The notes under the pieces: generated by a model | What the model was told of the DNA's origin: nothing | Seen by the model: the letters and a program-made list of their open reading frames with translations, nothing else | The model's database searches: none | Made by a program: the position numbers and the translations under genes | Part shown: piece after piece, positions 42,482 to 50,600 of the stretch | Numbering within the stretch: the first letter of the stretch is position 1 | Layout of the letters: each line of letters begins with the position of its first letter | Assembly: GCA_002694745.1 (NCBI GenBank) | Contig: NZMY01000002.1 | Span: 1 to 64,000, forward strand | Length of the DNA stretch: 64,000 nt | Direction: 5' to 3' | Source: Croceicoccus sp. | Lineage (GTDB): Bacteria; Pseudomonadota; Alphaproteobacteria; Sphingomonadales; Sphingomonadaceae

Positions 42482-43660
42482 ATGAATGCCCTGCCCTTTA
42501 TCTCGCTTTCCGCCCTTCGCTCTGTGGCCACTCCTGCCGATGGGGCGGCAGTTGCCGAGGGGGGCACTGACGGCGATGAAGGCGAGAACGGCGCATTTCA
42601 GCCGTTTCTAGAGCTGATCGGTTTGATGGCCGCGCCGGCGGCGGCTCTGCCGGATGCCGCGCCGGCCATGGCCGAGGCGGCACCGGCTGCCGGAGGGACC
42701 GGCAAGAATTTGCCGCTTCCCCTTCTGCCGCAGGCGAAACCGATAGACTCGGCTTTCACGATTGCTCTGCCGGGTGAGATAGCGGCAACTCCTTTTTCGG
42801 AGACGGACGGCAAGGGCTTGCCGGACGCGCTGGCGGCGGTCGTTTCCCGCGAAATGGCGGACAAGCCGGTGATTGCCGCGGCACCGCGCACGGCGCTGCC
42901 GACCGACATTCCGGCACGCATGGCCGCAGCCGTCCAGCCTGGCTCTGCCGCCGCAGTGAAGCCCTTCGCGCTACCCGATGGTTCGTCGCCGGACAGGCAG
43001 CCAGCCGAAGGCGAGAATGCCGAAACTGCCCAAGGCGAACGCCCCGCAGCCACGCCGACCGTCCAGCGAAGCGAAACGCAGGCGACGATCCTTACCGCCC
43101 GCAGCGGCGGCGACATGCAGGTGCAACTGGTCGCTGCACCTGTGCACGAAGCCAAGCCGGTCGCCGTTGCCTCCGCCGCCCTTCCCGACCGCATCGACGC
43201 GTTCCAGGGATCGCAGCGTCTGGAAGAGCTCGTGCAGGCCATCGCCCATGCGCGCGAGAGCGGCCATGCGGGTCCCGTGCGCGCCACGATCTCGCATGCC
43301 GAATTCGGTCCGCTGGCGGTCCGCCTGACTCGCGAGGACAGCGGCATGTCGGCGCAGATCGCCAGCAGCGATGCCGCATTCGCGCCTGCCGCCCATGCCG
43401 CGCTGCGCTCCGCCGACGCGAACCTGTTCGGACAGCAGCGCGGCGAGGAACAGCCGCGCCATCATGCGGCGCAGGACCAGCAGCAGGCCCATAGCCAGAC
43501 CGGCAGTGCCCAGACCGGCAACCAGCAAGGCACCGGACAAGGACGTTCGCAGCCCCGCCCCGACGCGCCGCATGACGCCGCGCGGGAACAGCCGGGCCGA
43601 CCCGACAAGCGCGAGGATCGCGGCGAGCCGAAGCAGCGGCCTTCCGGCCTCTACGCCTGA
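42482..43660 (+). CDS. fliK: Flagellar hook-length control protein FliK
   Basis: This 392-residue protein has a low-complexity Ala/Pro/Glu-rich N-terminal part and a C-terminal FliK domain: SQRLEELVQAIAHARESGHAGPVRATISHAEFGPLAVRLTREDSGMSAQI. A Gln/His-rich tail (AQDQQQAHSQTG) follows. FliK measures hook length and switches FlhB specificity. Because the hook protein here is short, the size of this ruler is of interest. It is encoded between fliJ and fliL in the same transcript direction. Confidence 0.88.
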   Translation: MNALPFISLSALRSVATPADGAAVAEGGTDGDEGENGAFQPFLELIGLMAAPAAALPDAAPAMAEAAPAAGGTGKNLPLPLLPQAKPIDSAFTIALPGEIAATPFSETDGKGLPDALAAVVSREMADKPVIAAAPRTALPTDIPARMAAAVQPGSAAAVKPFALPDGSSPDRQPAEGENAETAQGERPAATPTVQRSETQATILTARSGGDMQVQLVAAPVHEAKPVAVASAALPDRIDAFQGSQRLEELVQAIAHARESGHAGPVRATISHAEFGPLAVRLTREDSGMSAQIASSDAAFAPAAHAALRSADANLFGQQRGEEQPRHHAAQDQQQAHSQTGSAQTGNQQGTGQGRSQPRPDAPHDAAREQPGRPDKREDRGEPKQRPSGLYA

Positions 43661-43701
43661 ACCCATTCATCCGACCCGAATTTGCAAAGAGTGATTTTGA
43701 C

Positions 43702-44265
43702 ATGAGCAAGCCAGACACATCCGAAAAGAAGAAGAAGGGCGGCAGCCGCCTGTTCATCGTGATGGGCGCCGTCGCGCTGGTCGCGGCCGGCGGCGGCGGA
43801 GCCTATGCGATGATGGCGGGCGGGATGATCCCTTCGCATGCGAAAGAGGACAACACCCCCCGGCTGGTGCGCAAGGGCGACAGCGACCCCTACCCCGCTG
43901 CCGAGGGCGAGGAAGTGGCCGCCGTCCATGGCGACGGGGGCAGCGAATATCGCACGGCCTATTACAGCTTTGCCGATCCGTTCACTTCGAACCTGAAAGG
44001 ATCGGACGGGCTGGTGCAGCTGAGCCTTGCCGCGTCGACCCGCCGCGACGGGCGCGTGCTGATGTGGATGCAGCAGCACGAACTGGCGATCCGGTCCTCG
44101 ATCCTGACCGTTCTTGCCGACACGCCCGAGGAGCAGCTTGGCAGCATCGAGGGCAAGCAGGCGCTGCGCAAGCGGCTGACCGCCGCGATCAATGACGAGC
44201 TGACCTCGCAGGAAGGCTTTGGCGGCGTCGACCAGGTCTATTTCCGCAGCTTCATCGTGCAGTGA
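43702..44265 (+). CDS. fliL: Flagellar basal-body-associated protein FliL
   Basis: This 187-residue single-pass protein has a Lys-rich cytoplasmic start (SEKKKKGGSR), a membrane helix LFIVMGAVALVAAGGGGAYAMMAG, and a periplasmic FliL domain with RSSILTVLADTPEEQLGSIEGKQALRKRLTAAINDEL. FliL rings surround the stator and raise torque. It is followed by fliM with a four-base overlap. Confidence 0.92.
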   Translation: MSKPDTSEKKKKGGSRLFIVMGAVALVAAGGGGAYAMMAGGMIPSHAKEDNTPRLVRKGDSDPYPAAEGEEVAAVHGDGGSEYRTAYYSFADPFTSNLKGSDGLVQLSLAASTRRDGRVLMWMQQHELAIRSSILTVLADTPEEQLGSIEGKQALRKRLTAAINDELTSQEGFGGVDQVYFRSFIVQ

Positions 44266-45167
44266 TTGCCATGGACCAGAGCCTTTCCTTCAAAGCCGAG
44301 CGCATTGCCGCGCAGCACTGCCCGGAGCTGACCGCGCCGCGCCGGTCGCCGCCCGATCACGAAGCGGGGCTGTCGCGCTTTGGCCGCCGGGTCGCGCAGG
44401 TGTTGCCGGGGCTGATGGCGGCGTTCTGCGACGATGTGCGCATTGCCGCGTCCTGCGGCGACATCGCGAACGGCAGTCCGGCTGACATGCTGCAAGGAGA
44501 GGATGCGAGCCTTAGCCATGTGGTGCTGTCGGCCTCAACCAGCGACGATTTCGTGCTGTCGATCGACCGGCGGGCGGTTTTCGAATTGCTGGACCGCGCG
44601 TTCGGCGGCGACGGACGGATTACGGGCGATCTGCCCGAGGCGCTGCCGCTTTCGGGCCAATCGATCCTTGCGCGGCTTGAACGTGCGCTGGCCGATGCGG
44701 TTGCCGCGCTTGCGCCTGCGGGCGGGATGGCTGCGCTGACCATTGGGCGGCGGGAGAGCGATCCCGCCATGCTTCGCGCCTTTGCGCGCGAAGAGCATGT
44801 TCACCGCATCGCGCTCAGCATCCAGTGCGGCGAGACGCAGCCCTGGACCGTCCTGCTGTCGATGCGCCCCGCCATGGCCGAACTGCTGGCCGAGGCGCAT
44901 GCCGAAAGGCCGCGCCGCTCCGCCATCGGGCCGCAGGACGCGCCCTTTGCCGATATTCCGCTGCGGCTGCAGGCGACGCTGATCGACATGCGCATGCCGC
45001 TGTCGCGCCTCAGCGGGCTGAAGCCGGGCGATCTCATTCCCGTTTCGGTCGCGCGCAGCGTGCCGCTGGCGCTGGGCGGCAAGATCGTCGCGCATGGCAC
45101 CGTGGGCGAGATCGACGACCGCGTCGCGCTGCAGATCACCAGCGCCTTTGCCCATTCCGTTTCCTGA
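44262..45167 (+). CDS. fliM: Flagellar switch protein FliM-like, without the CheY-binding N-terminus
   Basis: The 301-residue protein occupies the fliM place and has the C-terminal SpoA domain (LPLSRLSGLKPGDLIPVSVARSVPLALGGKIVAHGTVGEIDDRVALQI). A CheC-like middle comes before it, with VLSIDRRAVFELLDRAFGGDG. It lacks the N-terminal LSQxEIDALL helix that binds phospho-CheY, reading MDQSLSFKAERIAAQHCPEL instead. GTG 44262 overlaps the fliL stop; ATG 44271 is an alternative start. The sequence is divergent, so symbol confidence is moderate. Confidence 0.82.
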   Translation: MIAMDQSLSFKAERIAAQHCPELTAPRRSPPDHEAGLSRFGRRVAQVLPGLMAAFCDDVRIAASCGDIANGSPADMLQGEDASLSHVVLSASTSDDFVLSIDRRAVFELLDRAFGGDGRITGDLPEALPLSGQSILARLERALADAVAALAPAGGMAALTIGRRESDPAMLRAFAREEHVHRIALSIQCGETQPWTVLLSMRPAMAELLAEAHAERPRRSAIGPQDAPFADIPLRLQATLIDMRMPLSRLSGLKPGDLIPVSVARSVPLALGGKIVAHGTVGEIDDRVALQITSAFAHSVS

Positions 45168-45180
45168 AGGACCCATAAAG

Positions 45181-45459
45181 ATGCAATCCGATCCGCTGAA
45201 TTTCCTGAAAGATGTCGACGTCCGCCTCTCGGTCGAACTGGGCGGCGCGCTGATGCCGCTGCGCGAGGTGATGGCGCTGCGCGAGGATAGCGTGGTGCCG
45301 CTCGACCGGCTGACCGACGAGCTGGTCGATATCGCCGTCAATGGCCGCCGTATCGCGCGCGGCGAAGTCGTCGTGCAGGGCAACCGCTTTGCGCTGCGCA
45401 TCGTCGAGATGGAGGGCCACGAACCCGCCACTGCCCTCGCCGATCCGGCGGAGGCCTGA
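45181..45459 (+). CDS. fliN: Flagellar switch protein FliN
   Basis: This 92-residue SpoA/FliN domain protein contains [32 protein letters not shown] and [29 protein letters not shown], all canonical. It forms the lower C-ring with FliM. The frame is open from 45094, but ATG 45181 gives the typical length. Thirteen bases separate it from fliM. Confidence 0.95.
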   Translation: MQSDPLNFLKDVDVRLSVELGGALMPLREVMALREDSVVPLDRLTDELVDIAVNGRRIARGEVVVQGNRFALRIVEMEGHEPATALADPAEA

Positions 45460-45464
45460 GCGCG

Positions 45465-45743
45465 GTGCTGGAATATCTGCTCAAGCTGGCGATCATGCTG
45501 CCGGCCATCGGCTTGCTGGCATGGGGCTGCCTGAAACTGGCCAAAAAGATGCAGGACCGCGTCGGAGGACCCGTGCAGGGCAAAAGCGCGCGGATCATCG
45601 AGACGACCATGCTCTCGCCCTCGCTGAAGCTGGCGGTGATCGAGTTTCATGGGCGCGAGATCCTCGTCTCCGCATCGCGCACGGGGCTGACCCGTCTGGC
45701 CGAAGCGCCCGCGCGCAGCATTTCCGGGGACGAAGCACGATGA
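45465..45743 (+). CDS. fliO: Flagellar export gate assembly protein FliO
   Basis: The 92-residue protein has one N-terminal membrane helix ([22 protein letters not shown]) and a cytoplasmic domain with [28 protein letters not shown], the FliO pattern. FliO helps FliP assemble. GTG 45465 is the start, five bases after fliN; the stop overlaps fliP by four bases. Confidence 0.88.
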   Translation: MLEYLLKLAIMLPAIGLLAWGCLKLAKKMQDRVGGPVQGKSARIIETTMLSPSLKLAVIEFHGREILVSASRTGLTRLAEAPARSISGDEAR

Positions 45744-46492
45744 AGCGCGCCGCGATCTGGCTGGCCGTCACCGCGGCCACCCTGCCCCTGCCCGCCGCCG
45801 CGCAAGAGGCGATCCCCGGCGCGCTGGACCGTGCGTTCGGGTCTCTGGAGGCCAGCAATGGCGGCTCGCTGAGCCTGTCGCTGCAATTGCTGCTGGTGAT
45901 GGGGCTGCTGACGATCCTGCCCAGCCTGATCCTGATGATGACCAGCTTTACCCGCATATTGATCGTGCTGGCGATCCTGCGGCAGGCACTGGGTCTTCAG
46001 CAATCACCGCCGAATCAGGTACTGATCGGGCTGTCGCTGTTCCTCTCGCTGTTCGTGATGGCGCCGACCATCGAGCAGGTGAACACGCGCGCCATCGCGC
46101 CCTATGCAGCGGACCAGATCCCCGCCGAAACCGCCATCGCCAATGCGGGCGAGGAATTTCACGCCTTCATGCTGCGCCAGACGCGTGAGCGCGACCTGAT
46201 GATGTTCGCCGATATCGCCAATGCGCCCAAGTTCGAAAGCCCGGAGGCGGTGCCTTTCTCGATCCTGCTGCCCGCCTTTGTCACCAGCGAACTCAAGACC
46301 GCATTCCAGATCGGCTTCATGCTGTTCCTGCCCTTCCTCGTCATCGACCTTGTCGTGTCGTCGGTGCTGATGAGCCTTGGCATGATGATGATGAGCCCGG
46401 TGATCGTCTCGCTGCCGTTCAAGCTGCTGCTGTTCGTGCTGGTCGATGGATGGGCGATGCTGATGGGCTCGCTCGCCCAGAGCTTTGCGTAA
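45740..46492 (+). CDS. fliP: Flagellar export gate protein FliP
   Basis: The 250-residue protein has a cleavable signal peptide ([22 protein letters not shown]) and four helices. The FliP signatures [29 protein letters not shown] and [30 protein letters not shown] are present. Five copies form the core of the export gate with FliQ and FliR. The start is set by the overlap with fliO and the signal peptide. Confidence 0.96.
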   Translation: MKRAAIWLAVTAATLPLPAAAQEAIPGALDRAFGSLEASNGGSLSLSLQLLLVMGLLTILPSLILMMTSFTRILIVLAILRQALGLQQSPPNQVLIGLSLFLSLFVMAPTIEQVNTRAIAPYAADQIPAETAIANAGEEFHAFMLRQTRERDLMMFADIANAPKFESPEAVPFSILLPAFVTSELKTAFQIGFMLFLPFLVIDLVVSSVLMSLGMMMMSPVIVSLPFKLLLFVLVDGWAMLMGSLAQSFA

Positions 46493-46505
46493 GGAGCGCC
46501 GCGAT

Positions 46506-46781
46506 ATGGAAAGCGAAGTCATGCCGCTGCTGGCGCTGGCCGACCGGATGCTGTGGATCACCGCGCTGGTCGCCGCACCGGTGCTGATCGCCTCGTTGGC
46601 GGTGGGCCTGCTGATCGGGCTGATCCAGGCGGCGACATCGGTGAACGAACAGACGCTGACCTTCGTGCCCAAGCTGGCCATCACCGCGCTGGTGCTGGTG
46701 CTGCTGGGCGGCGCGATGATGGGGCTGGTGGTCGAATTCGCGCAGGAGATCTTTACCGAAATCGCGCAGGTGTCGCAGTGA
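46506..46781 (+). CDS. fliQ: Flagellar export gate protein FliQ
   Basis: This 91-residue protein has two membrane helices and conserved LIGLIQAATSVNEQTLTFVPKLAI, the FliQ signature. AGGAG precedes ATG 46506, deciding that start over an open frame seven codons longer. Its stop overlaps fliR by four bases. Confidence 0.95.
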   Translation: MESEVMPLLALADRMLWITALVAAPVLIASLAVGLLIGLIQAATSVNEQTLTFVPKLAITALVLVLLGGAMMGLVVEFAQEIFTEIAQVSQ

Positions 46782-47563
46782 TTCAGATGGATTTCGGCCT
46801 TGGCGGGATCGAGGCCGAGTTCTGGCGCTGGGTCTTCGTCATGACCCGCATCGGCGCGGCGATGGCCGCCGCCCCGCTGTTCGGCGCGAGCAGCGTGCCC
46901 GCGCAGGTGCGCGTGATCGCGGGCGGCGCGGTCGCGATTTTCCTGTGCGTGTGGTTTCCCGCGATACAGGCCCCTGCCGACATGCTGTCGGTGGGCGGCA
47001 TGGTGATCGTGGCGGGCGAGGTTTTCATCGGCCTTGCCATGGGCTTCATGCTGCAGATGGCCTTTGCCGCGCCCGTCATCGCGGCGGAGATGATTTCGGG
47101 CACCATGGGCATGTCGATGGCCACCGCCGTCGATCCCGGCAGCGGCGCGCAATCGCCCGCGCTGGGGCAATATTTCACCGTGGTGATGACGCTGATCTTC
47201 CTGGCGCTGGGCGCGCATCTGCACTGGATCCGCCTGCTGGTCGAAAGCTATGGCGCGTTTCCGCCGGGCGCGCCGTGGTTCGGGCCGGAGCGGTCGGGCA
47301 TGATATTGGGCTTTGGCTCCACCATGTTCGTCAGCGCCGTGGTGATCGCGCTGCCGGTGACTTTCGTCCTGCTGATGGCGCAGGTGGTGACGGGCGTGCT
47401 CAGCCGGTCCGCGCCTTCGCTCAACCTGTTCGCGCTGGGCCTGCCGCTGGGCGTGCTGGCGGGGCTGGCCGCGCTGATCGCCAGCCTGCCGGTGCTGCAT
47501 GAGCAGCTGGCCGATTTGTCCACCACCGCCGTCATCGCGACCGCGGAACTGGTCACGCCATGA
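46778..47563 (+). CDS. fliR: Flagellar export gate protein FliR
   Basis: This 261-residue protein has about six membrane helices. It contains the FliR patterns AAPLFGASSVPAQVRVIAG, GFMLQMAFAAPVIAAEMISGTMGMSMATAVDP, and LLMAQVVTGVLSRSAPSLNLFALGLPLG. It caps the FliP5FliQ4 gate. GTG 46778 overlaps the fliQ stop (GTGA); ATG 46787 is possible. Its stop overlaps flhB by four bases. Confidence 0.95.
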   Translation: MIQMDFGLGGIEAEFWRWVFVMTRIGAAMAAAPLFGASSVPAQVRVIAGGAVAIFLCVWFPAIQAPADMLSVGGMVIVAGEVFIGLAMGFMLQMAFAAPVIAAEMISGTMGMSMATAVDPGSGAQSPALGQYFTVVMTLIFLALGAHLHWIRLLVESYGAFPPGAPWFGPERSGMILGFGSTMFVSAVVIALPVTFVLLMAQVVTGVLSRSAPSLNLFALGLPLGVLAGLAALIASLPVLHEQLADLSTTAVIATAELVTP

Positions 47564-48702
47564 GCGGGGAGCAGACCGCGGGCGAAAAGACATTCGCGCC
47601 GACCGACAAGCGCAAGCGCGAGGCAGCACAGAACGGCGATGTGCTGCGGTCCAAGGAACTGGCGACGGCGGCGGCGATGCTGGTGGGCGGCGCGTGGCTG
47701 CTGTGGGCGGGCGGATGGATGCTGGACAGCCTGTCGAGCGCGCTTCGCCTTGGCCTGTCGTGGAACCGCGCCGATCTGCAGCAATTCGATCCCGGCGGCG
47801 CGATGATGGCGCTGCTGATCGCGCTATTGCCGCCGGTCTGCGTGCTGGGGCTGGTGGTGATCGCGGCGTCCATCGCATCTCAGCTTGGGTTCGGAACCGG
47901 GATCTGGGTGGCGAAGAACCTGACTTTCAAGGGATCGCGCCTGAACCCGCTGTCGGGGCTGAAGCGCATGTTCGGACCGAACGGGCTGATCGAGATGGCG
48001 AAGGGCCTTGCCAAGGTCACGCTTCTGATGGCCATCGCATGGGCATGGGGCAAGAGCCATTATCAGGGTTTCGCCTCGCTGGGGCGCGGCGAGCTGATGC
48101 AGCAGCTGGGCTTTGCGTGGGACGCGCTGATCTCGCTGGTGTTCTGGCTGGGCGCGGGGCTGCTGATCATCGCGCTGTTCGATCTGCCGGTGCAGCTTTT
48201 CCGCCGCAACAAGCGCCTGATGATGAGCCTTCAGGAAATTCGCGACGAGCACAAGGAATCCGACGGCTCGCCCGAACAGAAGGCCGCGATGCGCGACCGG
48301 CAGCGCAAGCTGGCCGCGGGCGCGCTGGCCCCCGCCATGCGCGAGGCGCAATTCGTGATCGCCAATCCGACCCATTTCTCGGTCGCGCTCTGCTATGATC
48401 CGGCCAAGGCGCACGCGCCGCTGCTGCTGGCCAAGGGGCGTGACGAGAAGGCGCTTGCGATGCGCGATCTGGCCGCCGAACATGGCATTCCGGTGCTGGA
48501 ATATCCGCTGCTGGCGCGCGCGGTCTATTTTACCACGCAGGAGCGGCAGGTGATCCGGCACGAGCTATATGCCGCCGTCGCCTCGCTGCTGGCCTTTGTC
48601 TATTCGCTGAAGCGCGGGGAAACGCCGCGCGCGCCGCAGGTGGACCTGCCGGTATCGCTGCATTTCGATGCCGAGGGCTGTCCTTCGGCCAAACGCCCTT
48701 AA
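47560..48702 (+). CDS. flhB: Flagellar export switch protein FlhB
   Basis: This 380-residue protein has four membrane helices followed by a cytoplasmic domain. The autocleavage site NPTH is at 269-272 (VIANPTHFSVALCYD). FlhB changes export specificity from hook to filament proteins after FliK signals. The N-terminal EKTFAPTDKRKREAAQNGDVLRSKEL is typical. Its TAA stop is part of the sigma-28-like box for fliD. Confidence 0.96.
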   Translation: MSGEQTAGEKTFAPTDKRKREAAQNGDVLRSKELATAAAMLVGGAWLLWAGGWMLDSLSSALRLGLSWNRADLQQFDPGGAMMALLIALLPPVCVLGLVVIAASIASQLGFGTGIWVAKNLTFKGSRLNPLSGLKRMFGPNGLIEMAKGLAKVTLLMAIAWAWGKSHYQGFASLGRGELMQQLGFAWDALISLVFWLGAGLLIIALFDLPVQLFRRNKRLMMSLQEIRDEHKESDGSPEQKAAMRDRQRKLAAGALAPAMREAQFVIANPTHFSVALCYDPAKAHAPLLLAKGRDEKALAMRDLAAEHGIPVLEYPLLARAVYFTTQERQVIRHELYAAVASLLAFVYSLKRGETPRAPQVDLPVSLHFDAEGCPSAKRP

Positions 48703-48725
48703 ATCCCGGCCTCCGCAGCCGTTAA
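48699..48725 (+). promoter_or_regulatory. Sigma-28-like promoter of fliD
   Basis: TTAAA-N12-CAGCCGTTAA: the -10 half GCCGTTAA differs from the enterobacterial GCCGATAA by one base, and the -35 half has TAAA. It is the best of three such elements. It ends eight bases before the fliD ATG, so the transcript would have almost no leader. Confidence 0.55.
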
Positions 48726-48732
48726 TGCCATC

Positions 48733-50169
48733 ATGACATCGACCAGCGCCACTCCCTCCGCCACCAGTAGCCTTATCACCGCATTGGGTGCGGGGAGCGG
48801 GATCGACATGGCCAAGCTGGCCAGCGACCTTGCCGCCGCGCAATATGCCGGCCGGATCGACCGTCTGTCGGCCAAGTCCGAGACGCTGAAGGCGCAGATC
48901 TCGGCCGCGTCCGACATCAAGAGCATGATGCTGAGCCTTGCGACATCTTTGGGCGACAGGGTGCGCATGGGCGATCTGTCCGCGCAGCCTGCCGTCGATG
49001 CCGCCGGTGTGGCCAAGGCTACGCTGTCGGGCACCGGCCAGCCCACGGGCACCTATTCGCTGGAAGTCGAACGACTGGCGCAGGGCCAGATGCTGGCGAG
49101 CGGCAGTTTCGCCTCGCGCGATGCGGTCGTGGGCGCGGGAACGATGACGATCCGCTTCGGCACCGTCGATGTCGGCGCATTTACCGAGGATACGGCGAAA
49201 GCCGCGGTCGATATCGTCATCGCACCGGGCGCGACGCTGGCGCAGACTGCGCAGGCGATCAGCGCATCCGGCGCGGGGCTGACGGCCTATGTCTCGGACA
49301 CGGTGGACGGGGCAAAGCTGGTCATCAAGGGGCCCGAGGGGGCCGCCAGCGGTTTCGTCATCGATGTGGCCGAGGACGGCGCCAATCCGGGCCTCTCTGC
49401 ATTGGCATGGCAACCCGGATCGGGAAGCGGCACTTTGTTGCAACAGGGGCAGGACGCGCTGGTCAAGATCGACGGGTTGGCGCAGCAATCGGCGACCAAT
49501 GTGCTGACCGATGCCATTCCGGGTGTCAGGCTGAACCTGACCGCCACCAATATCGGCGCGCCGACAACCGTGCGCTTTGCCGATCCCTCGACCGCGATCA
49601 CCGGCGCGATGCAGGACCTGACATCCGCCTTGAACGAGATTGCCGCCGTGCTGAACGAGGCCACCGATCCGCAGACCGGCGACCTTGCCCGCGATCCGGG
49701 CGCACGGGCGCTGCGACAGAATTTCTCGGCGTTGGCCGGGCGGGTCATCATGCCCGGCGCGGCGGAAGGCGAAGCACGCACGCTGTCGGACCTTGGACTC
49801 AAGATCACGCGCTATGGCACGTTCGAGCTGGATACCCAGCGCCTGACCGACGCGATGAAGCGCGATCCCGAAGGCGTCGCCGCCATGTTCACCACGGGCA
49901 TCAGCGGCATCTATTCCACCTTTGATTCGCTGTCGCGCAGCACCAGCGCGGTCGGTAATCCGTCCAGTCTGGGCGGTTCGATCTCGCGCTATAATGCACA
50001 GCTTCTGGAAGTCGGCGAGGATCAGGCCGAACTGGTCGAGGATCAGGAAGCGACCCGCGCACGGCTGGCGGCGCGCTTTGCGGTGTCGGACAGCCGGATC
50101 ATGGGCTTTCAGTCCACGCTCAGCTTTCTGGAGAACCAGATCGCGGCATGGAACGCGGACAAGGGCTGA
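48733..50169 (+). CDS. fliD: Filament cap protein FliD (HAP2)
   Basis: This 478-residue protein has the N-terminal FliD motif LGAGSGIDMAKLASDLAAAQYAGRIDRL and the C-terminal coiled coil (LGGSISRYNAQLLEVGEDQAELVEDQEATRARLAARFAVSD then MGFQSTLSFLENQIAAW). It caps the filament and inserts flagellin. No Shine-Dalgarno sequence precedes ATG 48733, and the predicted transcription start is almost at the ATG. It is followed by fliS through a TGATG junction. Confidence 0.94.
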   Translation: MTSTSATPSATSSLITALGAGSGIDMAKLASDLAAAQYAGRIDRLSAKSETLKAQISAASDIKSMMLSLATSLGDRVRMGDLSAQPAVDAAGVAKATLSGTGQPTGTYSLEVERLAQGQMLASGSFASRDAVVGAGTMTIRFGTVDVGAFTEDTAKAAVDIVIAPGATLAQTAQAISASGAGLTAYVSDTVDGAKLVIKGPEGAASGFVIDVAEDGANPGLSALAWQPGSGSGTLLQQGQDALVKIDGLAQQSATNVLTDAIPGVRLNLTATNIGAPTTVRFADPSTAITGAMQDLTSALNEIAAVLNEATDPQTGDLARDPGARALRQNFSALAGRVIMPGAAEGEARTLSDLGLKITRYGTFELDTQRLTDAMKRDPEGVAAMFTTGISGIYSTFDSLSRSTSAVGNPSSLGGSISRYNAQLLEVGEDQAELVEDQEATRARLAARFAVSDSRIMGFQSTLSFLENQIAAWNADKG

Positions 50170-50543
50170 TGCTGTCCGGCAGGGTCCATCCGGCGGAGGC
50201 CTATCGGCAGGTCGAATTCGACGCGCGCGTCCACGGGGCCAGCCAGCAGGAGCTGGTCTGGATCTGTTTCGAGCAGCTGACCGGCGCGCTTGGCACCGCA
50301 ATCCACGTGCATGAGATCGGCGATCCGCAATTGCGCAGCCGGTCGCTGTCGCGCGCGGTGTCTAGCCTGCTGGCGCTGGAGATGGGCCTGTCGGGCGACG
50401 ACCCTGTGGTGCTGGCGATGCGCGATCTCTACAGCCGCGCGCGCTCCTCGATCCTGTCCTGTGCGGTCGATTTCGATGCCGAAAGGCTGGATCACATCCG
50501 GCGCGATTTCATCGACATCCATGCCGCGCTGAGCGGCGGCTGA
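50169..50543 (+). CDS. fliS: Flagellin export chaperone FliS
   Basis: The product of about 124 residues is helical and FliS-like: AEAYRQVEFDARVHGASQQELVWICFEQLTGAL begins the first bundle, and YSRARSSILSCAVDFDAERLDHIRRDFIDIH ends it. FliS binds the flagellin C-terminus to prevent early polymerisation. ATG 50169 shares a base with the fliD stop and follows AAGG; ATG 50148 inside fliD is possible. Confidence 0.82.
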   Translation: MLSGRVHPAEAYRQVEFDARVHGASQQELVWICFEQLTGALGTAIHVHEIGDPQLRSRSLSRAVSSLLALEMGLSGDDPVVLAMRDLYSRARSSILSCAVDFDAERLDHIRRDFIDIHAALSGG

Positions 50544-50550
50544 CATGCGA

Positions 50551-50583
50551 AGGGCCCGCTCCCGCCGCGACGGAAACGGGCCT
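50551..50583. terminator. Hairpin between convergent fliS and the HhH-OmpA gene
   Basis: GGCCCG (50553-50558) pairs with CGGGCC (50577-50582), with an inner CCG/CGG stem. It lies between two convergent stop codons and could terminate both transcripts. No T run is present, so it is tentative. Confidence 0.4.
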
Positions 50584-50600
50584 GTCGGAATGGAGAAACG

